The notes under the pieces were generated by a model. It saw only the letters and a program-made list of their open reading frames with translations, made no database searches and was not told where the DNA came from. From Pseudovibrio flavus (GTDB lineage: Bacteria; Pseudomonadota; Alphaproteobacteria; Rhizobiales; Stappiaceae), in contig NZ_SMMA01000062.1 of NCBI RefSeq assembly GCF_009711345.1, positions 62,001 to 126,000 of the forward strand: a stretch of 64,000 bases of DNA, in the 5' to 3' direction. Made by a program: the position numbers and the translations under genes. Each line of letters begins with the position of its first letter. Position 1 is the stretch's first letter. Positions 26,555 to 34,717 of this stretch are shown one piece after another.

Positions 26555-27505
26555 TTACTGGATGAAGCCCAACTCTTTGAGAGCGGATTCCATGTCAGTG
26601 GTCATAGTCTGAAGCTGGTTGCCCCACTCTTCCGCACCAACGACAGAGTTTGCATCAAGACCGATGGAGGTGAGGAAGCCCTGATAAACTGGGTGCTTCA
26701 TAGCCTTTACGAGAGAGGCCTCAACCTTCTGCGCGACGTCTTCCGGTGTGTCTTTGTGAATGACGAAGCCACGTACGGTGGAGAAGCTGACAGGAATGCC
26801 GAGTTCTTTCGCAGTGCTAACTTCTGGAAGGCCATCCATGCGCTTGTCAGCAAGTACGACGATTGGGCACACTTCGCCTGCATCGATCTGGGAGGATGCT
26901 TCTGCAAGGTTAAGAACCGCCGCATCAACTGCACCAGCAACAAGCTGGGTTGCCAGTTCGCCGCCACCATCAAACGGAACGATCTTAGGTGTCTTCATGC
27001 CGCCCTTCATGGTGAACATGAATGCAGACACGTCATCGATGTTACCGAGATGGGTTGTACCGTAGGAGATCGCAGCGTCTTTCTGCTTGGCAACGAAGTC
27101 CTCAGCGCTGTCGTATGCGCCACAGCGAACCATAAGGATCTGCGGATCGTCGGTACCGCGTGCGATTGGGCGCACGTCATCAAGGGTCATCTTGGTCTTG
27201 CCCTTGGCGACAGTTGCAGCATGGCCAATTGTAAAGGTGAGGATGGAGTACCCGTCAGCTGGCAGGCCCAGATAGTGGTCCATAGCTACGGCACCGCCAC
27301 CACCCTTTTTGTTGACCACTACCATGTCCGCACCAAGCTCACGACGAGCGCGAAGCATCATCATGCGGGTGGTTACGTCGGTACCGCCGCCGTTGCCGGC
27401 ATGGGTTACAACCTCAATAGTCTTGGACGGGTATTCCTCCGCGCTAACCAGCGACGTACCCAGCGTCAATGCAGCCATAGAGGCCGCGGCAATCAATTTA
27501 ATCAT
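26555..27505 (-). CDS. tctC: Tripartite tricarboxylate transporter substrate-binding protein, TctC
   Basis: The 316-residue precursor has a signal peptide (LIAAASMAALTLGTSLVSA). The mature protein has the TctC pattern, starting YPSKTIEVVTHAGNGGGTDV and including VVNKKGGGGAVAMDHYLG. Substrate-loop regions include GNIDDVSAFMFTMKGG and VPFDGGGELATQLVAG. It captures the carboxylate or sugar acid in the periplasm for TctAB. It is the first gene of the operon. Its promoter region carries a GGTATACC palindrome and an FNR-like box. Confidence 0.92.
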   Translation of the reverse strand: MIKLIAAASMAALTLGTSLVSAEEYPSKTIEVVTHAGNGGGTDVTTRMMMLRARRELGADMVVVNKKGGGGAVAMDHYLGLPADGYSILTFTIGHAATVAKGKTKMTLDDVRPIARGTDDPQILMVRCGAYDSAEDFVAKQKDAAISYGTTHLGNIDDVSAFMFTMKGGMKTPKIVPFDGGGELATQLVAGAVDAAVLNLAEASSQIDAGEVCPIVVLADKRMDGLPEVSTAKELGIPVSFSTVRGFVIHKDTPEDVAQKVEASLVKAMKHPVYQGFLTSIGLDANSVVGAEEWGNQLQTMTTDMESALKELGFIQ

Positions 27506-27590
27506 GAATTCCTCCCGAAAACATCAAACCGATAAAAATAGGTTTAAGTACTGATAACAGCTCGGTATCGGTATCAGATATATGGAATAT

Positions 27591-27598
27591 GGTATACC
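27591..27598. promoter_or_regulatory. GGTATACC palindrome, candidate GntR operator
   Basis: A perfect 8-base palindrome in ATATGGTATACCTTTT lies about 90 bases upstream of the tctC start. FadR/UxuR-type GntR regulators often bind TGGTATACCA-like sites, and the operon encodes such a regulator. Assignment is inferred. Confidence 0.5.
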
Positions 27599-27659
27599 TT
27601 TTTAGAGCGCCTTTAGGAGGCAGTCGCGCTAGGTTAGCGACGGAAGGGCAAATGTATTT

Positions 27660-27673
27660 TTGATATTAATCAA
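27660..27673. promoter_or_regulatory. FNR-type box upstream of tctC
   Basis: TTGAT-ATTA-ATCAA matches the FNR consensus exactly, like the box before ubiT. It lies 155 bases upstream of the tctC start. In an AT-rich region a chance match is possible. Confidence 0.45.
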
Positions 27674-27937
27674 TAATTACAAATACCTAAACCATATTAA
27701 CGATACCGCAACGTTCGATCTAAAAATGATTTAGGGCCTGTGGTTAACTACACACAAACACTCAAAAGGTTAATTTTTGAATCAATTCACAGCACTATGC
27801 CTCTAAAGGTATGAGCGTTTCATACCGCAAAACGAGAACCTATAGCAGCAAACATTAAGGCAGTTTTTCGTAGTCGCCTTGTCGCCTAGCAGGGCTAAGC
27901 AACCGCTTAATTTCCTGCTAGAAAAGTCGGCTAGCTG

Positions 27938-28882
27938 TTACATAACCTTGGCAGCCTCACGCAGAGCAGAGAGAAACGCCACACCAGCAGGCGAAAGCTG
28001 ACCGCCGCGGCGGTAGGAGACCCCAACAGGACTTTCGCCAAACGGAACAGTCCAGTTAATCTGCTCCAATGCACCGCTTGCAATATCCTGCGCGGCAACG
28101 TGGGCTGGCATCAGACCAATGAAGTCACGCGCCTGAAGCAGTGAGCGGTTGGTAAGGTAGGAGACCGATTCCACCGAGACCGGCGGTACATACTGGTCTT
28201 GATTGATAAAATACTGGTCGAGTTGGCGGCGTAGGCTTGTCTCAATCGGTGGTACGATCCAGCCAAACGGCTTCAGCTCATCAAACTCCAGCGCTTTCTT
28301 GCCAACAAGCGGATGCCCTTTGCCGACGACCGCAAGAATACGCTCATCAAACAGCTTTTCTTGAGAAAGCTCGCTGCGATGGCGATGCGTTGGCAATCTT
28401 CCAACCACAAGATCAATCTCACCTGAGCGTAGCGCTGGCATAAGCACCTCGTTGGTGCCCTCAACCAGCTTGATGGCAACCTTTGGCCGCTCTTCTAAAA
28501 GCTTCTCGATTGCGAGGGGCAAGAGATGCGGGGATGCAGCAAGCAGAGTACCGACGACAACGCGCCCGCTGCTGCCTTCGTTAAGGTCATCCAGCTCCTG
28601 TGCGGCATTAGAAACCTGCGCAAAGATCAGTTTGCCATGGCGGATCAAGGCCTCACCGAACGGGGTTGGTACAACACCGCGATTGGTACGCTCAAAAAGC
28701 TGCACCTCGAAGTCTAGCTCAAGGTCCTTGATCATCTTGGTCGCGGCGGGCTGGGAAACGTTCAGCTCATGCGCCGCGTTCTGGATGTTGTTATGCTTGC
28801 CTACCGCCACCAAAAGCCTGAGTTGTTTAAACTTCAGACGGGTGAGAACACGTTCTACGATACGGGTGTGTCGTGCAGCCAA
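27938..28882 (-). CDS. LysR family transcriptional regulator
   Basis: The 314-residue protein has a LysR helix-turn-helix (QNAAHELNVSQPAATKMIKD, about residues 33-52) and a substrate-binding domain, similar in layout to the GbpR/PcaQ branch. It lies 100 bases downstream of the aspartate-dehydrogenase-like gene on the same strand. That gene is divergent from the molybdenum hydroxylase operon, so LysR probably controls the island. A similar promoter element before both the hydroxylase operon and the dioxygenase gene is a candidate target. Effector unknown. Confidence 0.88.
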   Translation of the reverse strand: MAARHTRIVERVLTRLKFKQLRLLVAVGKHNNIQNAAHELNVSQPAATKMIKDLELDFEVQLFERTNRGVVPTPFGEALIRHGKLIFAQVSNAAQELDDLNEGSSGRVVVGTLLAASPHLLPLAIEKLLEERPKVAIKLVEGTNEVLMPALRSGEIDLVVGRLPTHRHRSELSQEKLFDERILAVVGKGHPLVGKKALEFDELKPFGWIVPPIETSLRRQLDQYFINQDQYVPPVSVESVSYLTNRSLLQARDFIGLMPAHVAAQDIASGALEQINWTVPFGESPVGVSYRRGGQLSPAGVAFLSALREAAKVM

Positions 28883-28982
28883 GCTTGCCTCCTACTGCGC
28901 ACTCCCTGAAAGGTACTCATATCGAAAAGAGTACGCGCAATTAATGCCTAGAGCGTTCAAGCTGGCCCGTCAGCTAAAACAC

Positions 28983-29777
28983 TTAGAAAACGATCGGTTT
29001 AGTCTCCTGCAACACACAGCCAACAACACTCATTGCGGCAAGAGCGGAACTGCGGGGATTATCGGGCAACGCATTTCCCAGAATACGGAATTCAAAGCTT
29101 CCAAAATCGCCGGTGACTTCGATCTCATGAATGTTTACCGAAATGGCCGGATCGGCAACCAATACAACTTCTGTCTCATCAAAGCCGACACCAGACAGGG
29201 CTACAGCCGCAGCGACATTAGCGTTTTTAGGATATTCCAGCGCCGCTTGACGTGCTGTTCCCACAAAGTGGGTTTGGGGTCTATCGCCAAGGTTTTCCAA
29301 GTCGATGCTCTCTTGAGCGGGAGAACCGAGCCAGCCTTTAGGCGGCTTGCGCCCTGTGTAGCGCACTTTAGTCAGGTTACCGACCCGCGCAGCCCGCAGC
29401 GTATCGAGCGCGCCAATTGCACCGCTTGCCAAATGGAGCTTGCTATCGCCCTCAAGCGCGGCGTCTTCCAAGGCGGCTTCCAACGCCTTATCCGCCAAGG
29501 CGCCAATGGAGACTGTCGTTAAATCAAATCCAGCCCTTAAAACATCTGTTCCGTATTGGCGTAATGCTTCATGGCCAGCACAATCGATCACATGGTCAAG
29601 ATCATCGGGCAACTCGGCGACGGAGCCTACATATAAAGGCCCATCATTAGGAATTGGGCTCATCTGCGCTATGCGGGCAGGACGCAAAAGCACTGCTCCA
29701 ATCTCATGCCCGTGCGCTTCCAAAGCGCGTCTTACAAATTGAGCGATTGCCCCGTTTCCGATCAAACCAAGTTTCAT
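28983..29777 (-). CDS. Aspartate dehydrogenase family protein (NadX-like)
   Basis: The 264-residue protein has an N-terminal NAD-binding loop (MKLGLIGNGAIAQFVRRALE) and the aspartate dehydrogenase domain with LASGAIGALDTLRAA and ALEYPKNANVAAAVALSGVG, which match the family. NadX oxidises L-aspartate to iminoaspartate, a precursor of quinolinate and NAD. The neighbours here are catabolic, so an amine-releasing or reductive amination role on another substrate is possible. The start is ATG 29777, after AATGGAGGCTGCTG. It is divergent from the molybdenum hydroxylase operon, with 145 bases between. Confidence 0.8.
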   Translation of the reverse strand: MKLGLIGNGAIAQFVRRALEAHGHEIGAVLLRPARIAQMSPIPNDGPLYVGSVAELPDDLDHVIDCAGHEALRQYGTDVLRAGFDLTTVSIGALADKALEAALEDAALEGDSKLHLASGAIGALDTLRAARVGNLTKVRYTGRKPPKGWLGSPAQESIDLENLGDRPQTHFVGTARQAALEYPKNANVAAAVALSGVGFDETEVVLVADPAISVNIHEIEVTGDFGSFEFRILGNALPDNPRSSALAAMSVVGCVLQETKPIVF

Positions 29778-29822
29778 CAGCAGCCTCCATTTGCTCAATT
29801 TATACTTTTATTCCAGAGGCCT

Positions 29823-29844
29823 AGGTATCCAATTTGGTTATATC
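29823..29844. promoter_or_regulatory. AGGTATCC element before the molybdenum hydroxylase operon
   Basis: AGGTATCC-AATTT-GGTTATATC lies between the divergent nadX-like and hydroxylase genes. The block resembles the inverted repeat upstream of the 3-hydroxyanthranilate dioxygenase gene at 35611. It may be the LysR binding site. Inferred from similarity and position. Confidence 0.4.
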
Positions 29845-29922
29845 GAGATTTGTTCTTTAGATTTGGATTCTGCTCGGGTTTTTGTTGGTATCGCATCCAA
29901 CGAATATTTATCCGGGTGTGCC

Positions 29923-32037
29923 ATGTCGGTTCAAAACTCTCACAAAATAGGTGGATCGCCTCTGCGACGGGAAGATCATGTTCTCGTGCGTGGACGAGGT
30001 GTGTTTACCGATGACGTGAAGCTGACGAACCCGTTGCATGTAGCGTTTGTGCGCTCGCAAATCGCATCCGGCGAGATTGTAGAACTGGAAACTGAAGATG
30101 CGCTGGAGGCTGAAGGCGTTGCTGCTGTTCATACAGGGGCAGATGTTGCAGACCTTGGCAGCCTCTCTGTTAATCCTGTTCTGCCAATCAAACATCTTCC
30201 GCCGTTTTCCGTGTTGGCGCAGGCGACGGTGCGCGGGCTGGGACAGCCGGTAGCGGCTGTCTTGGGTGAAACCGCTCTGCAAGCCGCTGACGCAGCAGAA
30301 CTCGTATATGCCGAGATCGAGCCGACCGAGAGTTCCCCGATTCTTGTAGCGGAGAAAAATTGGTCGAACGCACAATACGAGGAGGCAGCAGCTAAAGCAG
30401 ACCATGTGGTGTCTTGCACCATTCAGCACCCTCGCCTTGCGCCCTCCCCTATGGAGCCAAGATCAATCGCGGCCGCTTATGACGCGGAAACTGATTGCGT
30501 AACCGTTTGGCACTCCACCCAAACACCGCACCGTACCCGCTCAGAACTCGCCGCTATTCTTGGTATTGAAGCGAAGCGCATTCGTGTCATCGCTCCACAT
30601 GTGGGCGGTGCATTTGGCATGAAAGCATCGCTTTACCCTGAAGATGTCTTCGTAGTTTGGGCTGCGCTCAAACATAAGCGCGATGTGAAATGGACCGCGA
30701 CCCGCTCTGAAGAGTTTCTTTCCGCAACCCACGGCAGAGGCATCAAGAGCGAAGGTGAGCTGGCGCTTTCAAGCGACGGTACATTCCTCGGGCTGAAGGC
30801 TATGGTTGAAGGCCCTGTTGGCGCTTGGCTGCCAAACAGTGGTCTTATCACAGCGTGGAATGCAGCCCGCGTGTTGCCATCAGGTTATGCTGTCCCCGCT
30901 CAAGACATCACCACTCAAGCGGTAATGAATAATCTCGGCCCTACCGGCATTTATCGCGGAGCGGGCCGACCTGAAGCAAACTGTTTGATGGAGCGGCTTA
31001 TCGACAAAGCCGCGGCTGTAAGCGGGATCGACCCCGTTGAACTGCGCCGCAAAAACCTTATTCCTGCAACAGCTCTTCCTCATAACACCCTGACAGGGAA
31101 CACACTGGATTCAGGCGATTATGCCAAGGCCCTCGACGTTTTGTGTGAGGCCGTAGACTACCCTGCCCTACTTGCTGAGCAAACACGATGCCGCGCAGAG
31201 GGACAGCTTGTTGGCATCGGCATCGGGTTTTATCTGGAGCCCTCCGGCAATGGCTGGGAAACGGCTCGCGTTACCCTAAACGAAGACGGCAGCGTTGTTG
31301 TCGCTAGTGGCAGCTCATCACAAGGGCATGGCCGCGAAACCGCCTTTGCCCAGATCGCAGCAGATGCTCTTAACATCGACATAGACCAGATTTCCGTTTT
31401 GCTGGCCGATACAGCAAAAACTCCGGAAGGGATTGGCGCTCTTGCCAGTCGCTCCACCGCCATTGGTGGCAGCGCGGTTCTTAAGGCGTGCGAGGAAATT
31501 ACATCACGCTTGGAGGCTAGCGAAGCGCTGCCGATCACAGCAGACGTTCGCTATGAGAACAAGGGCCAAGCGTGGGGCTATGGGGCCTATCTTGCGCAGG
31601 TTTCCATCTGCCGCAGCACAGGTGAGCTTAGCGTCGAGCGCATCACCTGCGTTGATGATACCGGAACCATTGTGAACCCCAAACTGGTGGAAGGGCAGAT
31701 CCTCGGCGGCTTGGCTCAAGGGCTGGGCGAAGCCCTCATGGAGAGCATTGTCTACGATGAAGACGGTCAGCTTTTGACCGGCTCCTTCATGGACTACGCC
31801 ATGCCCCGCGCTGCCGATATCCCAACGATCGATATTCATAAGTTCGAAACGCCTAGCCCAATGAACGCATTGGGCGCCAAGGGCGTTGGCGAGGCAGGCA
31901 CGATTGGCGCTCCGGCGGCCATTTTGAATGCCGCCGTGGATGCACTGCGTCCGCTTGGTGTTACCGACCTGACCATGCCTCTTACCAGTCAATCTTTATG
32001 GCGTGCCATTCGCAGCGCCGAGCAAGGAAAAAGCTGA
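29923..32037 (+). CDS. Xanthine dehydrogenase family molybdopterin-binding subunit
   Basis: The 704-residue large subunit of a molybdenum hydroxylase begins with the family pattern IGGSPLRREDHVLVRGRGVF. Mo-cofactor motifs include VGGAFGMKASLYPEDVFV (about residue 230), GIYRGAGRPEANCLMERLID (about 345), SSSQGHGRETAFAQIAADAL and GAKGVGEAGTIGAPAAILNA. The last carries the catalytic Glu. It is somewhat short for the family. Such enzymes hydroxylate N-heterocycles, aldehydes or CO. The small and FAD subunits are downstream, with a DHDPS-fold gene and coxG in between. The substrate is unknown. The start is ATG 29923; upstream in-frame sequence is promoter. Confidence 0.88.
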   Translation: MSVQNSHKIGGSPLRREDHVLVRGRGVFTDDVKLTNPLHVAFVRSQIASGEIVELETEDALEAEGVAAVHTGADVADLGSLSVNPVLPIKHLPPFSVLAQATVRGLGQPVAAVLGETALQAADAAELVYAEIEPTESSPILVAEKNWSNAQYEEAAAKADHVVSCTIQHPRLAPSPMEPRSIAAAYDAETDCVTVWHSTQTPHRTRSELAAILGIEAKRIRVIAPHVGGAFGMKASLYPEDVFVVWAALKHKRDVKWTATRSEEFLSATHGRGIKSEGELALSSDGTFLGLKAMVEGPVGAWLPNSGLITAWNAARVLPSGYAVPAQDITTQAVMNNLGPTGIYRGAGRPEANCLMERLIDKAAAVSGIDPVELRRKNLIPATALPHNTLTGNTLDSGDYAKALDVLCEAVDYPALLAEQTRCRAEGQLVGIGIGFYLEPSGNGWETARVTLNEDGSVVVASGSSSQGHGRETAFAQIAADALNIDIDQISVLLADTAKTPEGIGALASRSTAIGGSAVLKACEEITSRLEASEALPITADVRYENKGQAWGYGAYLAQVSICRSTGELSVERITCVDDTGTIVNPKLVEGQILGGLAQGLGEALMESIVYDEDGQLLTGSFMDYAMPRAADIPTIDIHKFETPSPMNALGAKGVGEAGTIGAPAAILNAAVDALRPLGVTDLTMPLTSQSLWRAIRSAEQGKS

Positions 32038-32990
32038 TGAAATACTCTAGGCTAGATGCCAAGGATTACGCGCGTGAAAATATGCGCGGTATTTGGGCTG
32101 CTGCCCTGAACCCGTTCAACGAAGACTTTTCTTTCAACGAAGCGGGTCTGCGCTCCAACATCCGTCACTGGGTGGATGATCTTGATATTCAGGGCCTGTT
32201 TATTGCCGGTAAGCAGGGCGAGTTCTTCTCCATGAGCCTTGAAGAGCGCAAGCGCAACTTCGAGATCGCGGTTGAAGAATGCGACGGCAAAGCGGGCACC
32301 ATCATGTCTGCATCAGACCAGAACTTCGACACTGTGATCGAGCTTGCCAAGCACGCGCAGAACTGCGGCGCTGATTATATTGTGGTGCATGCGCCGATCC
32401 TTCACTTTGTGACCGATCAGGACGACACCGTTTACAATTACTACAAGGCGATTTGTGAGCAGGTAGACATTGGCATTGCCATGTGGAGCCATCCAGACAG
32501 CGGCTATTTGATGAGCCCTGAGCTTTGCGCCCGCATTGCTGAGCTACCGAATATCGTTGCCATCAAATACTCCGTTCCGCGCGACATGTACGTGAAACTT
32601 AGCCACATGGTTGGCGACAAGATCCACGTCTCCACCGCATCTGAGGCAGAGTGGCTTGAGAACATCGAAGAGCTGAATTGGAAGCTCTACCTGTGCTCTT
32701 CTCCGCCATATCACCTGCAAACCAAGAATGACAAACGCATGCATGAGTACACCCAGCTTGCGTTCCAAGGCCGGTTTGAGGAAGCGCGCAGGGTGCGCGA
32801 CAGCCTGAACCCTGTTCGTGAAGCCATGAAGCGCACGAAACCGGGCGGAAAGCCTCAGGCCCACGGCAAATACTGGCAGGAACTGCTTGGGCAGGTAGGC
32901 GGGCCAGTGCGCGAGCCACTGCTCCAATTGACAGAAGAAGAAAAGGCCGCAACCCGCGAGGCTTTCGCAGCCTGCGGTCTGAAGCTCTAA
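32037..32990 (+). CDS. Dihydrodipicolinate synthase/N-acetylneuraminate lyase family protein, non-canonical
   Basis: The 317-residue protein has the DHDPS TIM-barrel pattern, starting MRGIWAAALNPFNEDFSFNE and with IAGKQGEFFSMSLEER. The Schiff-base Lys is present in NIVAIKYSVPRDMY (about residue 178). The usual catalytic Tyr block is replaced by GIAMWSHPDSGYLM, so it is not DapA. It probably makes or breaks a carbon bond next to a keto acid, or dehydrates a 2-keto-3-deoxy acid. The ATG overlaps the hydroxylase stop by one base (TGATG). Its place inside a molybdenum hydroxylase operon suggests it acts on the same pathway. Confidence 0.8.
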   Translation: MKYSRLDAKDYARENMRGIWAAALNPFNEDFSFNEAGLRSNIRHWVDDLDIQGLFIAGKQGEFFSMSLEERKRNFEIAVEECDGKAGTIMSASDQNFDTVIELAKHAQNCGADYIVVHAPILHFVTDQDDTVYNYYKAICEQVDIGIAMWSHPDSGYLMSPELCARIAELPNIVAIKYSVPRDMYVKLSHMVGDKIHVSTASEAEWLENIEELNWKLYLCSSPPYHLQTKNDKRMHEYTQLAFQGRFEEARRVRDSLNPVREAMKRTKPGGKPQAHGKYWQELLGQVGGPVREPLLQLTEEEKAATREAFAACGLKL

Positions 32991-33011
32991 CGCCACGAGG
33001 GAGATCGCTTT

Positions 33012-33464
33012 ATGGAAATGTCCGGTGAACACATCATCCCTGCGAACCGTGAGGCGGTTTGGGCTGCGCTTAATGATGCAGGCGTTTTACAAGCCTGCAT
33101 TCCAGGCTGCGAGGAAGTGGTGAAGTCTTCCGACACCGAACTGTCTGCAAAGGTTCGCTTGAAGATCGGCCCTGTGAAGGCGCGCTTTTCAGGTGATGTG
33201 ACACTCTCCGATATCGTTGCTCCGGAAACCTATGTCATTTCCGGCAAAGGCAATGGCGGTGTTGCTGGCTTTGCAAAAGGCGGAGCGAGGGTTCACCTTG
33301 AAGATTTGGGTGACGAGGGCACAAAGCTCACCTACGAAGTGGAAGCGGCTATCGGCGGCAAACTGGCTCAGCTCGGCCAGCGTCTTATAAAATCCACTTC
33401 TGAGAAACTGGCGGCGCAGTTTTTCGATAGTTTTGCAGCCCAGTTCGAGCCTGAAGCGGCATGA
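33012..33464 (+). CDS. CoxG-like SRPBCC family protein
   Basis: The 150-residue protein is a single SRPBCC domain with ANREAVWAALNDAGVLQACI and PGCEEVVKS, a hallmark of CoxG. GKGNGGVAGFAKGGARVHLE and LAQLGQRLIKSTSEKLA follow. CoxG helps assemble or anchor molybdenum hydroxylases at the membrane. The CoxG of CO dehydrogenase systems usually has a C-terminal membrane anchor; this version ends at FDSFAAQFEPEAA and lacks one. It overlaps the next subunit by 4 bases. Confidence 0.88.
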   Translation: MEMSGEHIIPANREAVWAALNDAGVLQACIPGCEEVVKSSDTELSAKVRLKIGPVKARFSGDVTLSDIVAPETYVISGKGNGGVAGFAKGGARVHLEDLGDEGTKLTYEVEAAIGGKLAQLGQRLIKSTSEKLAAQFFDSFAAQFEPEAA

Positions 33465-33913
33465 ACAAAATCTCCCTCACTGTGAACGGAAACAAGGTTG
33501 AGGCCAGCGTCGAAACACGCGTGTTGCTATCGCAGCTCCTGCGCGAGGAACTTGGCCTCACCGGCACCCATGTTGGCTGTGACACAAGCCAATGCGGGGC
33601 CTGCACCGTGCATTTGGATGGCGAAGCCGTCAAATCCTGCTCGGTGCTTGCTGCCGCCTGCGACGGCGCGAAGGTAGAAACAATCGAGTCGCTGTCGGAC
33701 CACCCGTTACAGGAGGCCATGGTTCGGCATCAAGGCTTGCAATGCGGCTTCTGCACGCCGGGCGTCGTCATGTCCGGTTTGGATATGATCCGCCGTCATG
33801 GCTCCTCCTTAACCCGTGAGCGCATTGCCGAGGAACTGGAAGGCAACATCTGCCGTTGCACCGGCTATCGCGGCATGGTCGATGCAATCTACGAGGTCTC
33901 TCAAGATGTATGA
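33461..33913 (+). CDS. Xanthine dehydrogenase family 2Fe-2S subunit
   Basis: The 150-residue small subunit carries two [2Fe-2S] clusters. The plant-type ferredoxin motif is HVGCDTSQCGACTVHLDG (Cys 40-60). The second cluster motif is LQCGFCTPGVVMS with GNICRCTGYRGMVDAI. It passes electrons from the molybdenum centre to FAD. Its start overlaps coxG (ATGA) and its end overlaps the FAD subunit by 8 bases. Confidence 0.93.
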   Translation: MNKISLTVNGNKVEASVETRVLLSQLLREELGLTGTHVGCDTSQCGACTVHLDGEAVKSCSVLAAACDGAKVETIESLSDHPLQEAMVRHQGLQCGFCTPGVVMSGLDMIRRHGSSLTRERIAEELEGNICRCTGYRGMVDAIYEVSQDV

Positions 33914-34703
33914 GACTGCCTACGCCCGCCCTCGCACACTTGAAGAAGCGGTAGAGCTTTTACAAAGCGACGAAGATGCCAAGTGCCTCGCAGGCGGCAT
34001 GACTTATGTACCCACGCTAAAGCAGCGCCTTGCCATGCCAAGTCTACTTGTTGATTTGTCTAGACTACTGTCCCGCGACATTGCTGTTGCCGACGGTTTT
34101 TTGACCATTGGCGCAGGCGCGCGACATGTGGATGTGCAGAGAAGCCAGATTGTGCGTGAAACACTACCTGCACTAGCTGAACTTGCAGGCCTCATCGGTG
34201 ATCCGATGGTACGCAATCGCGGCACAATCGGCGGTTCCCTTTCCAATAACGATCCTGCTGCTGACTATCCATCTGCCGCACTTGCGCTTGATGCGCAGAT
34301 CACCACAACAAAGCAGCAATACGCTGCTGCAGACTTTCTCTCCGGCATGTTCGAAACCCTGCTGGATGATGACGAGATCGTCACTCACGTTCGCTTCAAA
34401 ATTCCGGTTTGCGCTGCCTATTCCAAGTTTGCCAGCAAGGCCTCTGGCTATGCAGTTGCAGGCGCTTTTGTTGCCCGGTTCGATGATGATGTTCGTGTAG
34501 CTATTACCGGCGCTGGCCCGTGTGTTTTCCGCGCGGATCAGTTGGAAGAGGCTCTGAAGGGCGATTTCAACGTTTGGGCTCTAAAGGGCAAAACGATCGA
34601 ACCGGAGGGGCTTTTGTCTGACATGCATGCCGACGCCGAATACCGCGCGGCGCTTGCAGTCGAGATGACAAAACGCGCTGTGCACCAGATCACTGGCGCT
34701 TAA
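33906..34703 (+). CDS. Xanthine dehydrogenase family FAD-binding subunit
   Basis: The 265-residue medium subunit begins YARPRTLEEAVELLQSDEDA and has the FAD motifs CLAGGMTYVPTLKQRLAMP (usually AGGQSL in the family) and RNRGTIGGSLSNNDPAADYP. It completes the three-subunit molybdenum hydroxylase. The start at 33906 is supported by the first conserved residues. A longer frame into the small-subunit gene is not. Confidence 0.92.
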   Translation: MYETAYARPRTLEEAVELLQSDEDAKCLAGGMTYVPTLKQRLAMPSLLVDLSRLLSRDIAVADGFLTIGAGARHVDVQRSQIVRETLPALAELAGLIGDPMVRNRGTIGGSLSNNDPAADYPSAALALDAQITTTKQQYAAADFLSGMFETLLDDDEIVTHVRFKIPVCAAYSKFASKASGYAVAGAFVARFDDDVRVAITGAGPCVFRADQLEEALKGDFNVWALKGKTIEPEGLLSDMHADAEYRAALAVEMTKRAVHQITGA

Positions 34704-34717
34704 CGGGAGGCGGCGAA

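Larger units (their letters stand above)
27506..27937. other. Promoter region of the sugar-acid operon
   Basis: About 430 AT-rich bases with no gene. It holds the tctC promoter region, a GGTATACC palindrome, repeated GGTATC elements at 27564-27575 and an FNR-like box. At 27886-27921 there is an inverted repeat (CTAGCAGG / CCTGCTAG, with inner TAAGC / GCTTA) just past the LysR stop. It has no T-tract but may mark the end of that transcript. Confidence 0.6.

Noticed and set aside
26549-27535. Open frame of 328 codons on the plus strand
   Set aside because: It is antisense to tctC, which has a signal peptide and family motifs.
28452-29522. Open frame of 356 codons on the plus strand
   Set aside because: It is antisense to both the LysR and nadX-like genes and spans their gap, with no motif of its own.
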